In this document: in pieces, positions 14,603-14,676 of the stretch
Layout of the letters: each line of letters starts with the position of its first letter
How positions within the stretch are numbered: position 1 is the stretch's first letter
Assembly (NCBI GenBank): GCA_025350345.1
Contig: JANXYA010000368.1
Span: 1-14,676 of the forward strand
Length of the DNA stretch: 14,676 bases
From: Gammaproteobacteria bacterium
GTDB taxonomy: Bacteria; Pseudomonadota; Gammaproteobacteria; Steroidobacterales; Steroidobacteraceae
Direction: 5' to 3'
Made by a program: the position numbers and the translations under genes
Notes under the pieces: model-generated
What the model saw: the letters and a program-made list of their open reading frames with translations, nothing else
What the model was told of the DNA's origin: nothing
The model's database searches: none

Positions 14603-14676
14603 ATAGATTCAGGCCTTTAGATCCCGGCATCGTTTGCGATCCGAACGGAATTTCAGAGGCAGTTACGGATCTGTTA

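Noticed and set aside
14603..14676. Possible start of a genomic island after tRNA-Thr
   Set aside because: Only 74 bases are visible; no integrase, repeat of the tRNA end or reading frame can be supported.

Overview
The window looks like chromosomal DNA of a GC-rich gammaproteobacterium, probably near the Xanthomonadales / Nevskiales / Steroidobacter group. The clue is gene order. A block holding ispB (minus), rplU-rpmA-obgE, rpsT (minus) and murJ-ribF-ileS-lspA-ispH is the arrangement I associate with that group. The taxonomic placement is inference from gene order and base composition; no rRNA is present.

Left part (1 to about 3472). This part has visibly lower GC and looks accessory. It holds the 3' end of a hipA-type kinase gene, a two-gene unit of an ArsR-family repressor and an SRPBCC/AHSA1 protein behind a clear sigma-70 promoter covered by palindromes, and a DUF885-type lipoprotein with a metallopeptidase-like HEGIPGHH motif. 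A non-coding stretch with several small inverted repeats follows.

Core block (3473 to 14602). A tRNA-Pro(CGG) gene and ispB (polyprenyl diphosphate synthase) lie on the minus strand. ispB is divergent from rplU-rpmA, which ends at a Rho-independent terminator. obgE follows and overlaps a small gene for an orphan TfoX C-terminal domain. That gene converges with rpsT, leaving only 2 bases between stop codons. rpsT is divergent from a tightly packed series: murJ (lipid II flippase), ribF (FMN/FAD synthesis), ileS, lspA (signal peptidase II), ispH (Fe-S enzyme of isoprenoid synthesis), a cysteine-free Fur-family regulator resembling Irr, and tRNA-Thr(CGT). Overlaps or gaps of 42 bases or less suggest co-transcription. 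Functionally the block joins translation, ribosome assembly and cell-envelope/isoprenoid supply: IspB and IspH supply polyprenyl precursors and MurJ flips lipid II.

The last 74 bases after tRNA-Thr show no recognisable gene. I see no CRISPR array, intact insertion sequence, prophage or obvious new multi-gene defence system. The points most worth checking are the ArsR operator, the Irr-like regulator beside ispH, the orphan TfoX domain, two leader hairpins on ribosomal-protein mRNAs, and a recurring pattern of start codons with no Shine-Dalgarno sequence just after -10-like hexamers.
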